DNA of 64,000 bases. Source: Microbacterium sp. CGR2 (GTDB taxonomy: Bacteria; Actinomycetota; Actinomycetes; Actinomycetales; Microbacteriaceae). The DNA lies in NCBI RefSeq assembly GCF_003626735.1, contig NZ_RBHX01000001.1, positions 1,736,001 through 1,800,000 of the forward strand, given 5' to 3'. This document shows positions 40,562-48,312 of this stretch, piece by piece. Below the pieces are notes generated by a model. That model did no database searches, had not been told where the DNA came from, and was given only the letters and a program-made list of their open reading frames with translations. The first letter of the stretch is position 1; every line of letters starts with the position of its first letter. A program made the translations under genes and the position numbers.

Positions 40562-41314
40562 ATGCCATCACGCCCGCATTCGAAATCCCAGCCGTTCTGC
40601 CACGTAGAGGGTTGCTTCAACTTCCGCCGAAGCAACCGATACTGCCCTGGGCATACGAAGCAGGAGCGAGCGGGGCTCGCATTCTCGACGCTCCCCAAGC
40701 AAAAGCTCGAGGCGTGGGCCGTCCCGGAGTGCTCGTTCGAGGCATGCGAGAACTTCGCGTCCCGTCGAGGCCTGTGCGATGGTCACTATGCCCAGTCGAA
40801 GCGAGGTGAGGGGTTGCGCCCGCTACGCAAGCACTCATGGCAGCGTGGAGGTGTGTGCTCCTTTGATGGATGTATGCTCCCGATGAAAGCGAACGATCTC
40901 TGCGCGACACATGCCAGCCAGCGTTACTTCGGGCACGAGCTTCACCCGATTCGCGGCCGCATTTCGTGCCCGGTGCCAGACTGTGAAGGGACCTACACCG
41001 CGAAGTCGTCGATCGAGTTCTGCGCGAAGCACACACGAGTCCTGCGCCTCTATGGGCTCACTCCCGAGCGGCTCATGCAGATGTACGTCGCTGGCTCAGT
41101 TTGCGAACTCTGTGGCGACCGGACGAAGACCGCGATCGACCATGACCACGCCTGCTGCGCTGGTGAAGGCTCTTGCGGCGAATGCGTTCGCGGGACCCTT
41201 TGCCTGAACTGCAATCACATGCTGGGCAGCGCCCGTGATAGCCCGGAGGTCCTGCGCGCGGCTATCGCTTACCTGCAGAGTCACGCCGAGCGGTCTTTGC
41301 GTCTCGCCGCGTGA
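40562..41314 (+). CDS. Recombination endonuclease VII-like protein with zinc modules
   Basis: A 250-residue protein on the opposite strand to the late genes. The C-terminal part matches endonuclease VII (T4 gp49): CELCG at 181-185, catalytic DHDH at 193-196, then CVRGTLCLNCNHMLGSARDS. In front are four modules of Cys-x4-Cys, Cys-x2-His (C13/C18/C28/H31, C57/C62/C72/H75, C99/C104/C114/H117, C136/C141/C154/H157) that should each bind zinc. It may resolve branched DNA or act as a homing-type endonuclease. Its 3' end overlaps the convergent gene by 53 nt. Confidence 0.85.
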   Translation: MPSRPHSKSQPFCHVEGCFNFRRSNRYCPGHTKQERAGLAFSTLPKQKLEAWAVPECSFEACENFASRRGLCDGHYAQSKRGEGLRPLRKHSWQRGGVCSFDGCMLPMKANDLCATHASQRYFGHELHPIRGRISCPVPDCEGTYTAKSSIEFCAKHTRVLRLYGLTPERLMQMYVAGSVCELCGDRTKTAIDHDHACCAGEGSCGECVRGTLCLNCNHMLGSARDSPEVLRAAIAYLQSHAERSLRLAA

Positions 41315-41516
41315 CGTTCCCCTCACCCGACTTCTCTTCGTGGGACGCGAGATAGTCGGCGACTGCCTCGCTGGGGATCGGGGTGAAAGCGAGAGGCTTC
41401 GCATCGACGTCAACTTCGATGAGGTTTGGATCCTCGAGAGCGACTCGGCGGTCGTAGACGCCGATGAGCCCGGTGCGTGCATGGCGGTACGTCCTCGGCG
41501 CGTTCAGGTCATCCAT
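41262..41516 (-). CDS. Small hypothetical head-tail region protein
   Basis: An 84-residue protein (VALEDPNLIEVDVDAKPLAF, then a basic tail TRRDAKTARRDSAGKR). Short proteins of this type occur next to tail and connector genes in actinophages. The ATG is 7 nt after the -10 of its promoter, indicating a leaderless mRNA. It is separated from the tail-tube genes by the inverted endonuclease. Confidence 0.65.
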   Translation of the reverse strand: MDDLNAPRTYRHARTGLIGVYDRRVALEDPNLIEVDVDAKPLAFTPIPSEAVADYLASHEEKSGEGNVTRRDAKTARRDSAGKR

Positions 41517-41523
41517 ACGCTCA

Positions 41524-41552
41524 AGGCTAGGCGCGATTTTGGCGCTTAATTC
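41524..41552 (-). promoter_or_regulatory. Shared phage promoter motif (leaderless)
   Basis: On the - strand GAATTA (41552-41547), 17 bp, TAGCCT (41529-41524), then 7 nt to the ATG at 41516. It is one of the cleanest copies, with AAGCGC after the first block. Confidence 0.75.
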
Positions 41553-42010
41553 TGGACGGAGTGGTCCCAGTCGACGCCCTGATTCACCGTGGTCTCCAGG
41601 TAGAGCCCCTCGATGTACCGGGTAGGGACGTTTTCGGTTGCGGGGCGGCGCGATCCGAAGCCGCCCTTCGCCTCGTAAGCATCAGCGGATTCTGACGGCT
41701 TCCAGTCGACCAGCAGCTCGATGACGTCAGCCATGAGATCCTGCGCGTCATCGGGGTCGCCGGCGACGCACGCGATAGTGGCGCCCAGGACGTGAGGCTG
41801 GCCCAGCTCGCTGTTGGTGAGGTTTCGGTCGCGCTTCGTCTTCACGGGGGCGCCGAACGTGATCACCGCGTAGGCCATCACTGAACCGTCTTCGGTGTGA
41901 CGCGGGATGATCGCTTCGTCGTCGACCGACCCTTGCCAGGCGCGGCCGCCGTTGATCGTCTTCAGTTTCGCCAGGGTGTTGCGTCGCTCCTGGAGTCCGT
42001 GTGCGGCCAT
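41546..42010 (-). CDS. Tail terminator-type protein
   Basis: A 154-residue protein in the usual position of the tail terminator (minor tail U-like) that follows the neck protein in siphophages. It has a central beta pattern (VMAYAVITFGAPVKTKRDRN, IACVAGDPDDAQDLMADVIE). Start by TGATG overlap with the upstream gene. The assignment rests on order and size. Confidence 0.65.
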   Translation of the reverse strand: MAAHGLQERRNTLAKLKTINGGRAWQGSVDDEAIIPRHTEDGSVMAYAVITFGAPVKTKRDRNLTNSELGQPHVLGATIACVAGDPDDAQDLMADVIELLVDWKPSESADAYEAKGGFGSRRPATENVPTRYIEGLYLETTVNQGVDWDHSVQN

Positions 42011-42468
42011 CAGCTCACCTTCAGTCCTGCGTTGCTCAGGCGCTCGAGCATCATCTCTCGCGCCTCGACGTACGACTGCTGGAGGGCCATCATTCCTTCG
42101 ATGTCCGCGGTGCCGTACTCCTGGTAGAGGTAGTAGATCTCGAGGCCAAGCTCCCAGCCCCACGAGCCTTCGACTCGGCTGCCGCCGAAGAGGTCGATGT
42201 TGGATTGGATGTCGTCGATCATGTTGCCGCTGTCAATGCGGCCGGGATGTCCGCCGCTCGTAGCAGCGCGCTCTGCACCCGTCCTGGTGATCGCCGTCTC
42301 GATGATCTCCTTCATGCGGTCCTCGCCGAAGAGGGTGGCGTCCTCGATGATCCCGTGGGCGAAGTCGAGAAGCTGCTCTTCGAGTTGGCCGCGCATCCAG
42401 TCCTCGATGTCGCCGATCGCGAGAGTCACCGATTTGCGCGCGGTGCCGTGGCGACCGCGATTAGCCAC
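42010..42468 (-). CDS. HK97 gp10-like neck protein
   Basis: A 152-residue acidic helical protein starting at GTG 42468, 8 nt before the upstream stop. In length and position it fits the HK97 gp10-type neck/connector protein next to the tail terminator. The sequence itself is not diagnostic. Confidence 0.6.
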   Translation of the reverse strand: MANRGRHGTARKSVTLAIGDIEDWMRGQLEEQLLDFAHGIIEDATLFGEDRMKEIIETAITRTGAERAATSGGHPGRIDSGNMIDDIQSNIDLFGGSRVEGSWGWELGLEIYYLYQEYGTADIEGMMALQQSYVEAREMMLERLSNAGLKVS

Positions 42469-42913
42469 GGCCGCCCTCGGTGACTGTCTCGATCGTTCGG
42501 AGTGCGGCATGCGACGAGTTCGTGGCGAACCGCACCTGGAACTTCATCTTCGCAAGCTCTGGATCGCGGCCGCCGGTGAACTCCACGACGAGTCCCTGAG
42601 TGACCGACTCCTCGGTGATCTCCGGGTCGCCGGCGAGGATCTCGCACTGGAAGCGGTAGCGACGACTCGACTGAGCACCGCCCCCGCTGCTCGTCTCTTT
42701 CGGCGCTTGGAGGTGCTGCGCGCGGGCCCGCCGTCGACTAAGCACGATCTCGCCGGGCGTGTACGGCCCGTAGTCGCCGGTCACCTTGTCGCGTGTGCCT
42801 CGCGTGCCTTTCGTGCTGACGGTGATCTCGCCGTTGAACTCGAGGACGGCCTCGTCGCGGATCTCGTCAGCCCAGCTCGAGCTAGTGCGCGAGGGGGGAC
42901 GGGAGAGGGCCAT
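42461..42913 (-). CDS. Head-tail connector-type protein
   Basis: A 150-residue protein, first structural gene after the integrase. It is beta-rich (GEITVSTKGTRGTRDKVTGD, KMKFQVRFATN) and in the position of a head-tail stopper. The ATG lies 6 nt after a TAAACT -10, so it is probably leaderless. No terminase, portal or capsid gene precedes it. Confidence 0.65.
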   Translation of the reverse strand: MALSRPPSRTSSSWADEIRDEAVLEFNGEITVSTKGTRGTRDKVTGDYGPYTPGEIVLSRRRARAQHLQAPKETSSGGGAQSSRRYRFQCEILAGDPEITEESVTQGLVVEFTGGRDPELAKMKFQVRFATNSSHAALRTIETVTEGGRG

Positions 42914-42919
42914 TCGTCC

Positions 42920-42948
42920 AGTTTAGGTTCGACCTCGTTGCCTAATTC
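42920..42948 (-). promoter_or_regulatory. Shared phage promoter motif (leaderless)
   Basis: On the - strand GAATTA (42948-42943), 17 bp, TAAACT (42925-42920), then 6 nt to the ATG at 42913. It sits 6 nt from the end of the integrase gene. Confidence 0.7.
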
Positions 42949-42953
42949 TGGCG

Positions 42954-44396
42954 TCAGATGCGGCCGATCTCATCGCCGCCGGTGGTCATCCAAACGATCC
43001 GCTCGCCACCCCGCCCCTCTCGCGTGAGGTGGCCGACGACGGTCGCCTGCGCCAAAGAGCGCTTCCGCTCCGTCTCCATTACCCGGAATGATCGCGCGAA
43101 GGTCGAGAGGGACTGGCTCCACAGATCGAAGTCGATCCCGCTCGCCGCCCACGCGCCGCGTGCGCCCTCGAGGATCCGCTCCGTCCCCCGCTGAGCGAGC
43201 GCCCGATCCAACGCTAGGCGTACCTCACCGCGCTCGGCCGAGTATCGCTGCAGCAAGCTCAGTGACGTCGTCGAGCCGGTGAGCGCGTACACCTCCTCGG
43301 CACGAGCGCGCTGCTCGTCAATGCCTGCCAACTGGGCGCGGAGATCGGCTACCGCGGTGTCCTCGCCTGTTTCGGCGCCGGCTCCGAGGGCGGCGTAGAG
43401 GGCAGCCATCGCAGAACTCTCGGCGATGGAGGCGGCGATCGAGACGTGTTGCCCGTCGAATCCGTCGGTCGTCTCAATGACCGCACGGCAGACGTATGTG
43501 CGCGTCTTGGATCCCCGAGAGTGCTTCCAGCTGGACCCCAACCGCGCACCGCATGGGCAGGTGAGCACTCCCGCCAGCCACGCCTCAGAGGGGGTGCGCC
43601 CTCGGTTTGCTCGCCGATCCGGGTCAAGGATGATCGCACGCAGCTCCTCCCAAGTCTCACGATCGAGGATCGGCTGGATTTGGCTCACCGGCTGCGCGAT
43701 GCCTCCGCGGACCAGGATGCCCGCGATCCGATGCCGGGTCAGGAGCGTGCGGACAGATGCATTCGTCCAGCGCCCGCCACGCGGCGCCGAGATCTCATGA
43801 GACTCGAAGTACCGGATCACCGAGCGCAGCGAACCGCCTTCAAGGATGATCCGCGCCGCCTCTCGGATGTGTACGGCCTCCGACTCTCGAACCTGGTTGC
43901 CCCCCAGTTCCCACCCGAACGGACGGTTGCCGCGGTGAGAGAACCCGCGCTCGGCGTTCTGTTCATTCGACCGTTTCTGGCGTGCGCTCTTCCGCTCGAC
44001 CTCCGCGCGCGCGACAGACGCCTTGATGCGCGCGTACATGCGTCCGCCATCCGTGGATAGGTCGGCCTCACCGTTCGCCGTGACAACGATCAGGTCGCGA
44101 TCGGTGGCGAGGTCGATCCAGTCCTCGAGTTGCCGCGGCTGGCGCGTAAGGCGGTCGAGATCCCAGCACACGAGGGCGTCGAAGTTGCCCGCCTCGTAGT
44201 CCGTACGCATCCGGTCATACCCCGGACGCCGGACGTCGCGCTTGCTGGCGCTGACACTGTCGCTGTAGGTCTGCGTGATCTCCCAGCCGCGGTCCCGAGC
44301 GATCTTCTCGCAGTCGCTTCGCTGGCGGTCGATGGCAAGCCCGTCGCCGTGACGGTCAATGGATATTCGGAGGTAGATCGCGGCACGGACTGACAT
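42954..44396 (-). CDS. Large serine recombinase (integrase)
   Basis: A 480-residue large serine integrase (489 from GTG 44423). The catalytic domain has the nucleophile Ser in LRISIDR (residue 12 of the short form), then LVCWDLDRLTRQPRQ; a recombinase domain and zinc ribbon follow (CPCGARLGSSWKHSRGSKTR, YVC), with a C-terminal coiled coil. It should catalyse insertion and excision of the prophage. I choose ATG 44396 because a TAACCT -10 lies 7 nt upstream as in other phage genes; ATG 44402 is also possible. Its 5' end overlaps the host gene. Confidence 0.9.
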   Translation of the reverse strand: MSVRAAIYLRISIDRHGDGLAIDRQRSDCEKIARDRGWEITQTYSDSVSASKRDVRRPGYDRMRTDYEAGNFDALVCWDLDRLTRQPRQLEDWIDLATDRDLIVVTANGEADLSTDGGRMYARIKASVARAEVERKSARQKRSNEQNAERGFSHRGNRPFGWELGGNQVRESEAVHIREAARIILEGGSLRSVIRYFESHEISAPRGGRWTNASVRTLLTRHRIAGILVRGGIAQPVSQIQPILDRETWEELRAIILDPDRRANRGRTPSEAWLAGVLTCPCGARLGSSWKHSRGSKTRTYVCRAVIETTDGFDGQHVSIAASIAESSAMAALYAALGAGAETGEDTAVADLRAQLAGIDEQRARAEEVYALTGSTTSLSLLQRYSAERGEVRLALDRALAQRGTERILEGARGAWAASGIDFDLWSQSLSTFARSFRVMETERKRSLAQATVVGHLTREGRGGERIVWMTTGGDEIGRI

Positions 44397-44432
44397 GCCC
44401 ATAAGGTTATCCCGCTTCGCCACGCTTCCAAT
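44396..44432 (-). promoter_or_regulatory. attR junction and integrase promoter
   Basis: On the - strand TTGGAA (44431-44426), 16 bp, TAACCT (44409-44404), then 7 nt to the integrase ATG. The -35 and the TAA stop that is part of the -10 belong to the siderophore-interacting protein gene. The phage-host junction therefore lies within or next to this element; the exact crossover dinucleotide cannot be placed without attL. Confidence 0.55.
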
Positions 44433-45159
44433 AGCCCTTCACCACAGCTCGCGAAGGATCGACCCCCCACCGTTCGAGCAACGCCCGCCCCGGCTTGACG
44501 ACGGACTGCTCGGCGGCGATGAAGACGAACGGATCATCCCCGATGGCACCTTCGGTCGTCAGTGCATCGAGAAAGGCGATGAGCGCCGAGCCCGCGGGTG
44601 CGTCGCCGCGGGGCAGCCACTCGACATCCACAGGAGCATCGATGTCGACCTCGCCTGCGGAGGCGGTGGTCTCGATCACGATGCGTGCGGATGCCGCAGC
44701 GGGGACCTGAGCGGCGAAACGGCGGATGGCGGGGATCGCGGTCTCGTCGCCGGCGAGCAGCCAGGCGCCGGGAGAACCGCTGATGATCGCAGACCCCCGC
44801 GGGCCGCCCACTCCGATCGTCGAGCCCAGGGGAGCTGTCGCCGCCCATCTCGCGGCGATGCCCGTGTCGCCGTGCACAGCGAACTCGACGTCGAGCCAGT
44901 CATCGCCCCACGCCAGAGGGGTGTACTCACGGCTCGGCGACGCGCGCAGCTCCTCGACGGAGTTCGTCGGACCGGTGGGGAAGAACAGCCGCATGTGATC
45001 GTCGGCGCCGAGAGATGTGAAGCCTTCCAGATCGGAGCCAGCGAGCCGCACTCGCACGAAGCCGGGTGTCAGCCACTCGCGCTCGCTCAGCCTGACGTTG
45101 CGGAAGCGCAGGTCGAGGCCGCGACGCTCGATCGTGAAGACGGATTTCGTATCGCTCAT
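44407..45159 (-). CDS. Siderophore-interacting FAD-binding reductase
   Basis: A 250-residue flavoprotein of the SIP family. It has an N-terminal FAD-binding barrel (FVRVRLAGSDLEGF, REYTP) and a C-terminal NAD-type domain (AWLLAGDETAIPAIRRFA). The C-terminus VVKGYWKRGEAG is the family's typical end, so the coding sequence looks intact despite the prophage. It reduces ferric siderophore in the cytoplasm to release iron. Regulated with the divergent importer by iron-box sites. Confidence 0.9.
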   Translation of the reverse strand: MSDTKSVFTIERRGLDLRFRNVRLSEREWLTPGFVRVRLAGSDLEGFTSLGADDHMRLFFPTGPTNSVEELRASPSREYTPLAWGDDWLDVEFAVHGDTGIAARWAATAPLGSTIGVGGPRGSAIISGSPGAWLLAGDETAIPAIRRFAAQVPAAASARIVIETTASAGEVDIDAPVDVEWLPRGDAPAGSALIAFLDALTTEGAIGDDPFVFIAAEQSVVKPGRALLERWGVDPSRAVVKGYWKRGEAG

Positions 45160-45162
45160 AAA

Positions 45163-45202
45163 GTAAGGCTAACCTAATTCAAGCGAGGGAAGGTTACCCT
45201 AA
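45163..45202. promoter_or_regulatory. Iron-box (IdeR/DtxR-type) sites
   Basis: GTAAGGCTAACCTAA (45163-45177) and AGGTTACCCTAAG (45190-45202) resemble the TTAGGTTAGCCTAACCTAA iron box. They lie between the divergent siderophore reductase and importer genes, which predicts repression when iron is plentiful. Confidence 0.65.
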
Positions 45203-45259
45203 GCTCGCTCGTCCGGCGCCCATCGTGTGCGCAGCATCCCGCAGAACAGGAGCCTCTCC

Positions 45260-46243
45260 ATGTCCGTGCCCAGAACCCTCACCGTCACCAGCTTCGGCCT
45301 CGTCGGACTCCTCGCTTTGGCCGGTTGCGCCTCACCGAGTGCCGCCGAACCCGAGGAGACCGGATCGGGAGCGGCATCCGTCACCATCGAGGACAACACC
45401 GGCGAGCACGAGATCGCGACGCCGCCGGCATCCGTCGTCGCCCTCGACAACCGCACGTTCCAGACGCTCTCGGACTGGGACGTCGATCTGTCGGCGGGGG
45501 CGGTCGCGCTCATGCCGGAAACCGTGTCCTACGTGAAGGATGACGGCATCGTCGACGTGGGTCTGCACAGCGAGCCCGACCTCGAGGCGATCGTCGCCGT
45601 CGAGCCCGACCTCATCATCAGCGGCCAGCGCTTCACGCAACACAACGCCGCGATCGCCGACCTCGTTCCCGAAGCGACCATCATCGATCTCGAGCCGCGG
45701 GAGGGCGAGCCGTTCGACGATGAGCTGAAGCGACAGGTGACCGTGCTCGGTGAGATCTTCGGCAAGCAGGACGAGGCGAAGGAACTCGTCGACGACTTCG
45801 ACGAGGCCGTCGATCGCGCCAAGGCCGCCTACGACGACGCCGAGACGGTGATGGCCGTGAACACCTCGGGCGGCGAGATCGGCTATCTCGCCCCGACGGT
45901 GGGTCGTTCGCTCGGTCCGGTGTTCGACATCCTCGAGCTGACTCCGGCACTCGAGGTCGACGAGGCGACCGACGATCACCAGGGCGACGACATCTCCGTC
46001 GAAGCGATCGCCTCCGCGAACCCCGACTGGATCCTCGTGCTCGACCGCGACGCGGTGTTCGCCGCCGAGACGCCCGACTACGTCCAAGCCGCCGAGATCC
46101 TGGAGAGCTCCGAGGCGCTCTCGGGCGTCACCGCCGTGCAGGAGGAGCAACTCGTCTACATGCCCACCGACACGTATCTGAACGAGGGTATCCAGACCTA
46201 CACCGCGTTCTTCAACGACCTCGCCGACGCTCTCGAGAAGTGA
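45260..46243 (+). CDS. Iron-siderophore ABC importer, substrate-binding lipoprotein
   Basis: A 327-residue protein with signal peptide and lipobox LAGC (Cys 23). The mature part is a FecB/FepB-type binding protein (DNRTFQTLSDWD, VEPDLIISGQRFTQHNAAI). It captures ferric siderophore outside the membrane and hands it to the permeases downstream. I start at 45260, after AACAGGAGCCTCTCC. A hairpin follows the gene, which may set a higher level of this subunit. Confidence 0.9.
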   Translation: MSVPRTLTVTSFGLVGLLALAGCASPSAAEPEETGSGAASVTIEDNTGEHEIATPPASVVALDNRTFQTLSDWDVDLSAGAVALMPETVSYVKDDGIVDVGLHSEPDLEAIVAVEPDLIISGQRFTQHNAAIADLVPEATIIDLEPREGEPFDDELKRQVTVLGEIFGKQDEAKELVDDFDEAVDRAKAAYDDAETVMAVNTSGGEIGYLAPTVGRSLGPVFDILELTPALEVDEATDDHQGDDISVEAIASANPDWILVLDRDAVFAAETPDYVQAAEILESSEALSGVTAVQEEQLVYMPTDTYLNEGIQTYTAFFNDLADALEK

Positions 46244-46249
46244 ATCCTG

Positions 46250-46281
46250 CCCGGTCGTCGAGCATCGCCTCGACGACCGGG
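46250..46281 (+). terminator. Intra-operon attenuator hairpin
   Basis: A perfect 13-bp stem (CCCGGTCGTCGAG / CTCGACGACCGGG) with a 6-nt loop lies between the binding protein stop and the first permease start; it probably reduces downstream expression. Confidence 0.65.
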
Positions 46282-46289
46282 ACCTCATC

Positions 46290-47276
46290 ATGACCTCCAC
46301 TGACACCACGATCTCCCTCCGCCCCCGGGCCCGACTCGTCGACGGGAAGCTCCTCGTCGGCGTGCTCGTCGTCGTCGCGCTGCTCGTCGTCTCGCTCTTC
46401 ACCGGCGTGTACGACGTCACCGGGGCCGACGACGGCGCCGAGATGTTCCAGATCACGCGCGTCCCGCGAACCATCGCTCTCGTCCTCGCCGGCGCAGCGA
46501 TGGCCATGGCCGGGCTCGTGATGCAGCTGCTCACGCAGAACCGCTTCGTCGAGCCCACGACGACCGGCACCACCGAATGGGCCGGCCTCGGGCTGCTGGT
46601 CGTGATGGTGCTGGTGCCGCAGCCCTCGCTCACGCTGCGGATGGTCGGCGCCGTCATCGCGGCGTTCATCGGCACGCTGGTCTTCTTCGCCTTCCTGCGG
46701 AGAGTGGCTCTGAAGTCTTCGCTCATCGTCCCCATCGTGGGAATCATGCTCGGTGCGGTGGTCGGCGCGGTGTCGACCTACCTGGCCTTGGCCACGAACT
46801 CCCTGCAGGTCCTCGGTGTCTGGTTCGCCGGCAGCTTCACCTCGGTGATGCGTGGGCAGTACGAGATGCTGTGGATCGTCGCGATCATCGGGGCGATCGT
46901 CTTCTTCGTCGCCGATCGCCTGACCATTGCCGGGCTCGGCCAGGAGATCGCGACCAATGTCGGGGTGAACTATGACCGGGTCATCCTGCTCGGCACCGTC
47001 CTCATCGCTGTCACCACGGGCGTGGTCACCGTGGTCGTGGGCAACCTGCCGTTTCTCGGACTGATCGTGCCGAACGTGGTGTCGATGGTGCGCGGCGATG
47101 ACCTCCGCAGCAACCTTCCCTGGGTGTGCCTGCTCGGCATCGCGATCGTCACGGTGTGCGACCTCATCGGTCGCACGATCATCCAGCCCTTCGAGGTCCC
47201 GGTGTCGCTCATCCTCGGAGTCGTCGGGGCGATCGTGTTCGTGCTCCTCCTGCTGAGGCAGCGCCGCCGTGGTTGA
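46290..47276 (+). CDS. Iron-siderophore ABC importer permease 1
   Basis: A 328-residue FecCD-family permease with about nine membrane spans. It contains VPRTIALVLAGAAMAMAGLV near the start and the NLPFLGLIVPNVVSMVRG coupling segment before the last spans. It pairs with the next gene to form the membrane channel. It overlaps the following GTG by 8 nt. Confidence 0.9.
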   Translation: MTSTDTTISLRPRARLVDGKLLVGVLVVVALLVVSLFTGVYDVTGADDGAEMFQITRVPRTIALVLAGAAMAMAGLVMQLLTQNRFVEPTTTGTTEWAGLGLLVVMVLVPQPSLTLRMVGAVIAAFIGTLVFFAFLRRVALKSSLIVPIVGIMLGAVVGAVSTYLALATNSLQVLGVWFAGSFTSVMRGQYEMLWIVAIIGAIVFFVADRLTIAGLGQEIATNVGVNYDRVILLGTVLIAVTTGVVTVVVGNLPFLGLIVPNVVSMVRGDDLRSNLPWVCLLGIAIVTVCDLIGRTIIQPFEVPVSLILGVVGAIVFVLLLLRQRRRG

Positions 47277-48312
47277 CAGTCTGGTGCGGCACAGAACGGC
47301 GGATGCTCCGTCGCGCTCGGCCGGCGCCTTCACGAGCCGGCGGTCGCAGCGTCGCTATGTCGTCGTCCTCGGCATCCTGGCCGTGCTGGCCGTCGGATCC
47401 GGCGTGGGCCTGCTGACCTGGGACAACCCGATGCCGGCCGGCTCGCCGGGATTCTGGCGGATCGCGCAACTCCGCGCGACCGACGTCACGGTGATGGCGC
47501 TGGTCGCGGTCGCCCAGGCCGTCGCGACGGTCAGCTTTCAGACCATCACCAACAACCGCATCATCACCCCGTCGATCATGGGCTTCGAGTCGCTGTACCG
47601 CGTGGTCCAGACATCGACGGTGTATCTGTTCGGCGTCGCCGGGCTGGTCGCGATCCAGGGCGTCGGCCAGTTCGCGATGCAGGTCGCGATCATGGTCGGG
47701 CTGGCGGTGGCACTGTACGGCTGGCTGCTGTCGGGGCGGTACGCCAATCTGCAGATCATGCTCCTCATCGGAATCGTGATCGGCGGCGGCCTGGGGGCTG
47801 TCTCGACCTTCATGCAGAGGCTTCTGACCCCCAGCGAGTTCGATGTGCTCACCGCCCGTCTGTTCGGGAATGTGTCCAACGCGGATCCGTCCTACTTGCC
47901 GTTGGCGATTCCCCTGGTCGTGGCGGCATCCGCCCTGCTGTGGCTGCGCTCGCGTCGCCTCAACCTGATGGCGCTCGGCCCGGATGCTGCACGATCGCTC
48001 GGGCTCGACCATCGGCGCGAACTGTTCATCGTGCTGTTCCTCGTAGCGGTCCTGATGGCGACGTCCACGGCGCTGGTCGGACCGATGACATTCCTCGGTT
48101 TCCTCGTCGCCACTCTCGCCTACCAGTTCGCCGACACGCACGACCATCGGCTGATCTTCCCCGTGGCGGTGCTCACGGCGTTCACCATCCTTGCGGGCGC
48201 CTACTTCGTGATGAAGAACATCTTCTATGCGCAGGGGATGGTGTCGATCCTCATCGAGCTCGTCGGCGGCACCGTGTTCCTCATCGTCATCCTCAGAAAG
48301 GGCAGACTGTGA
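47269..48312 (+). CDS. Iron-siderophore ABC importer permease 2
   Basis: A 347-residue FecCD-type permease with a polar, basic N-terminus and about nine spans (LVGPMTFLGFLVATLAYQFA in the coupling region). GTG start; the previous gene overlaps. It forms a heterodimer with permease 1. Its stop overlaps the ATPase start by 4 nt. Confidence 0.88.
   Translation: MVDSLVRHRTADAPSRSAGAFTSRRSQRRYVVVLGILAVLAVGSGVGLLTWDNPMPAGSPGFWRIAQLRATDVTVMALVAVAQAVATVSFQTITNNRIITPSIMGFESLYRVVQTSTVYLFGVAGLVAIQGVGQFAMQVAIMVGLAVALYGWLLSGRYANLQIMLLIGIVIGGGLGAVSTFMQRLLTPSEFDVLTARLFGNVSNADPSYLPLAIPLVVAASALLWLRSRRLNLMALGPDAARSLGLDHRRELFIVLFLVAVLMATSTALVGPMTFLGFLVATLAYQFADTHDHRLIFPVAVLTAFTILAGAYFVMKNIFYAQGMVSILIELVGGTVFLIVILRKGRL

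Noticed and set aside
40562..41314. Possible CRISPR or defence nuclease
   Set aside because: The DHDH and Cys motifs fit endonuclease VII; no repeats or effector genes are nearby.
46212..47333. A 373-codon open frame on the - strand over the importer permease
   Set aside because: His/Asp/Arg-rich low-complexity sequence, antisense to a clear FecCD permease.
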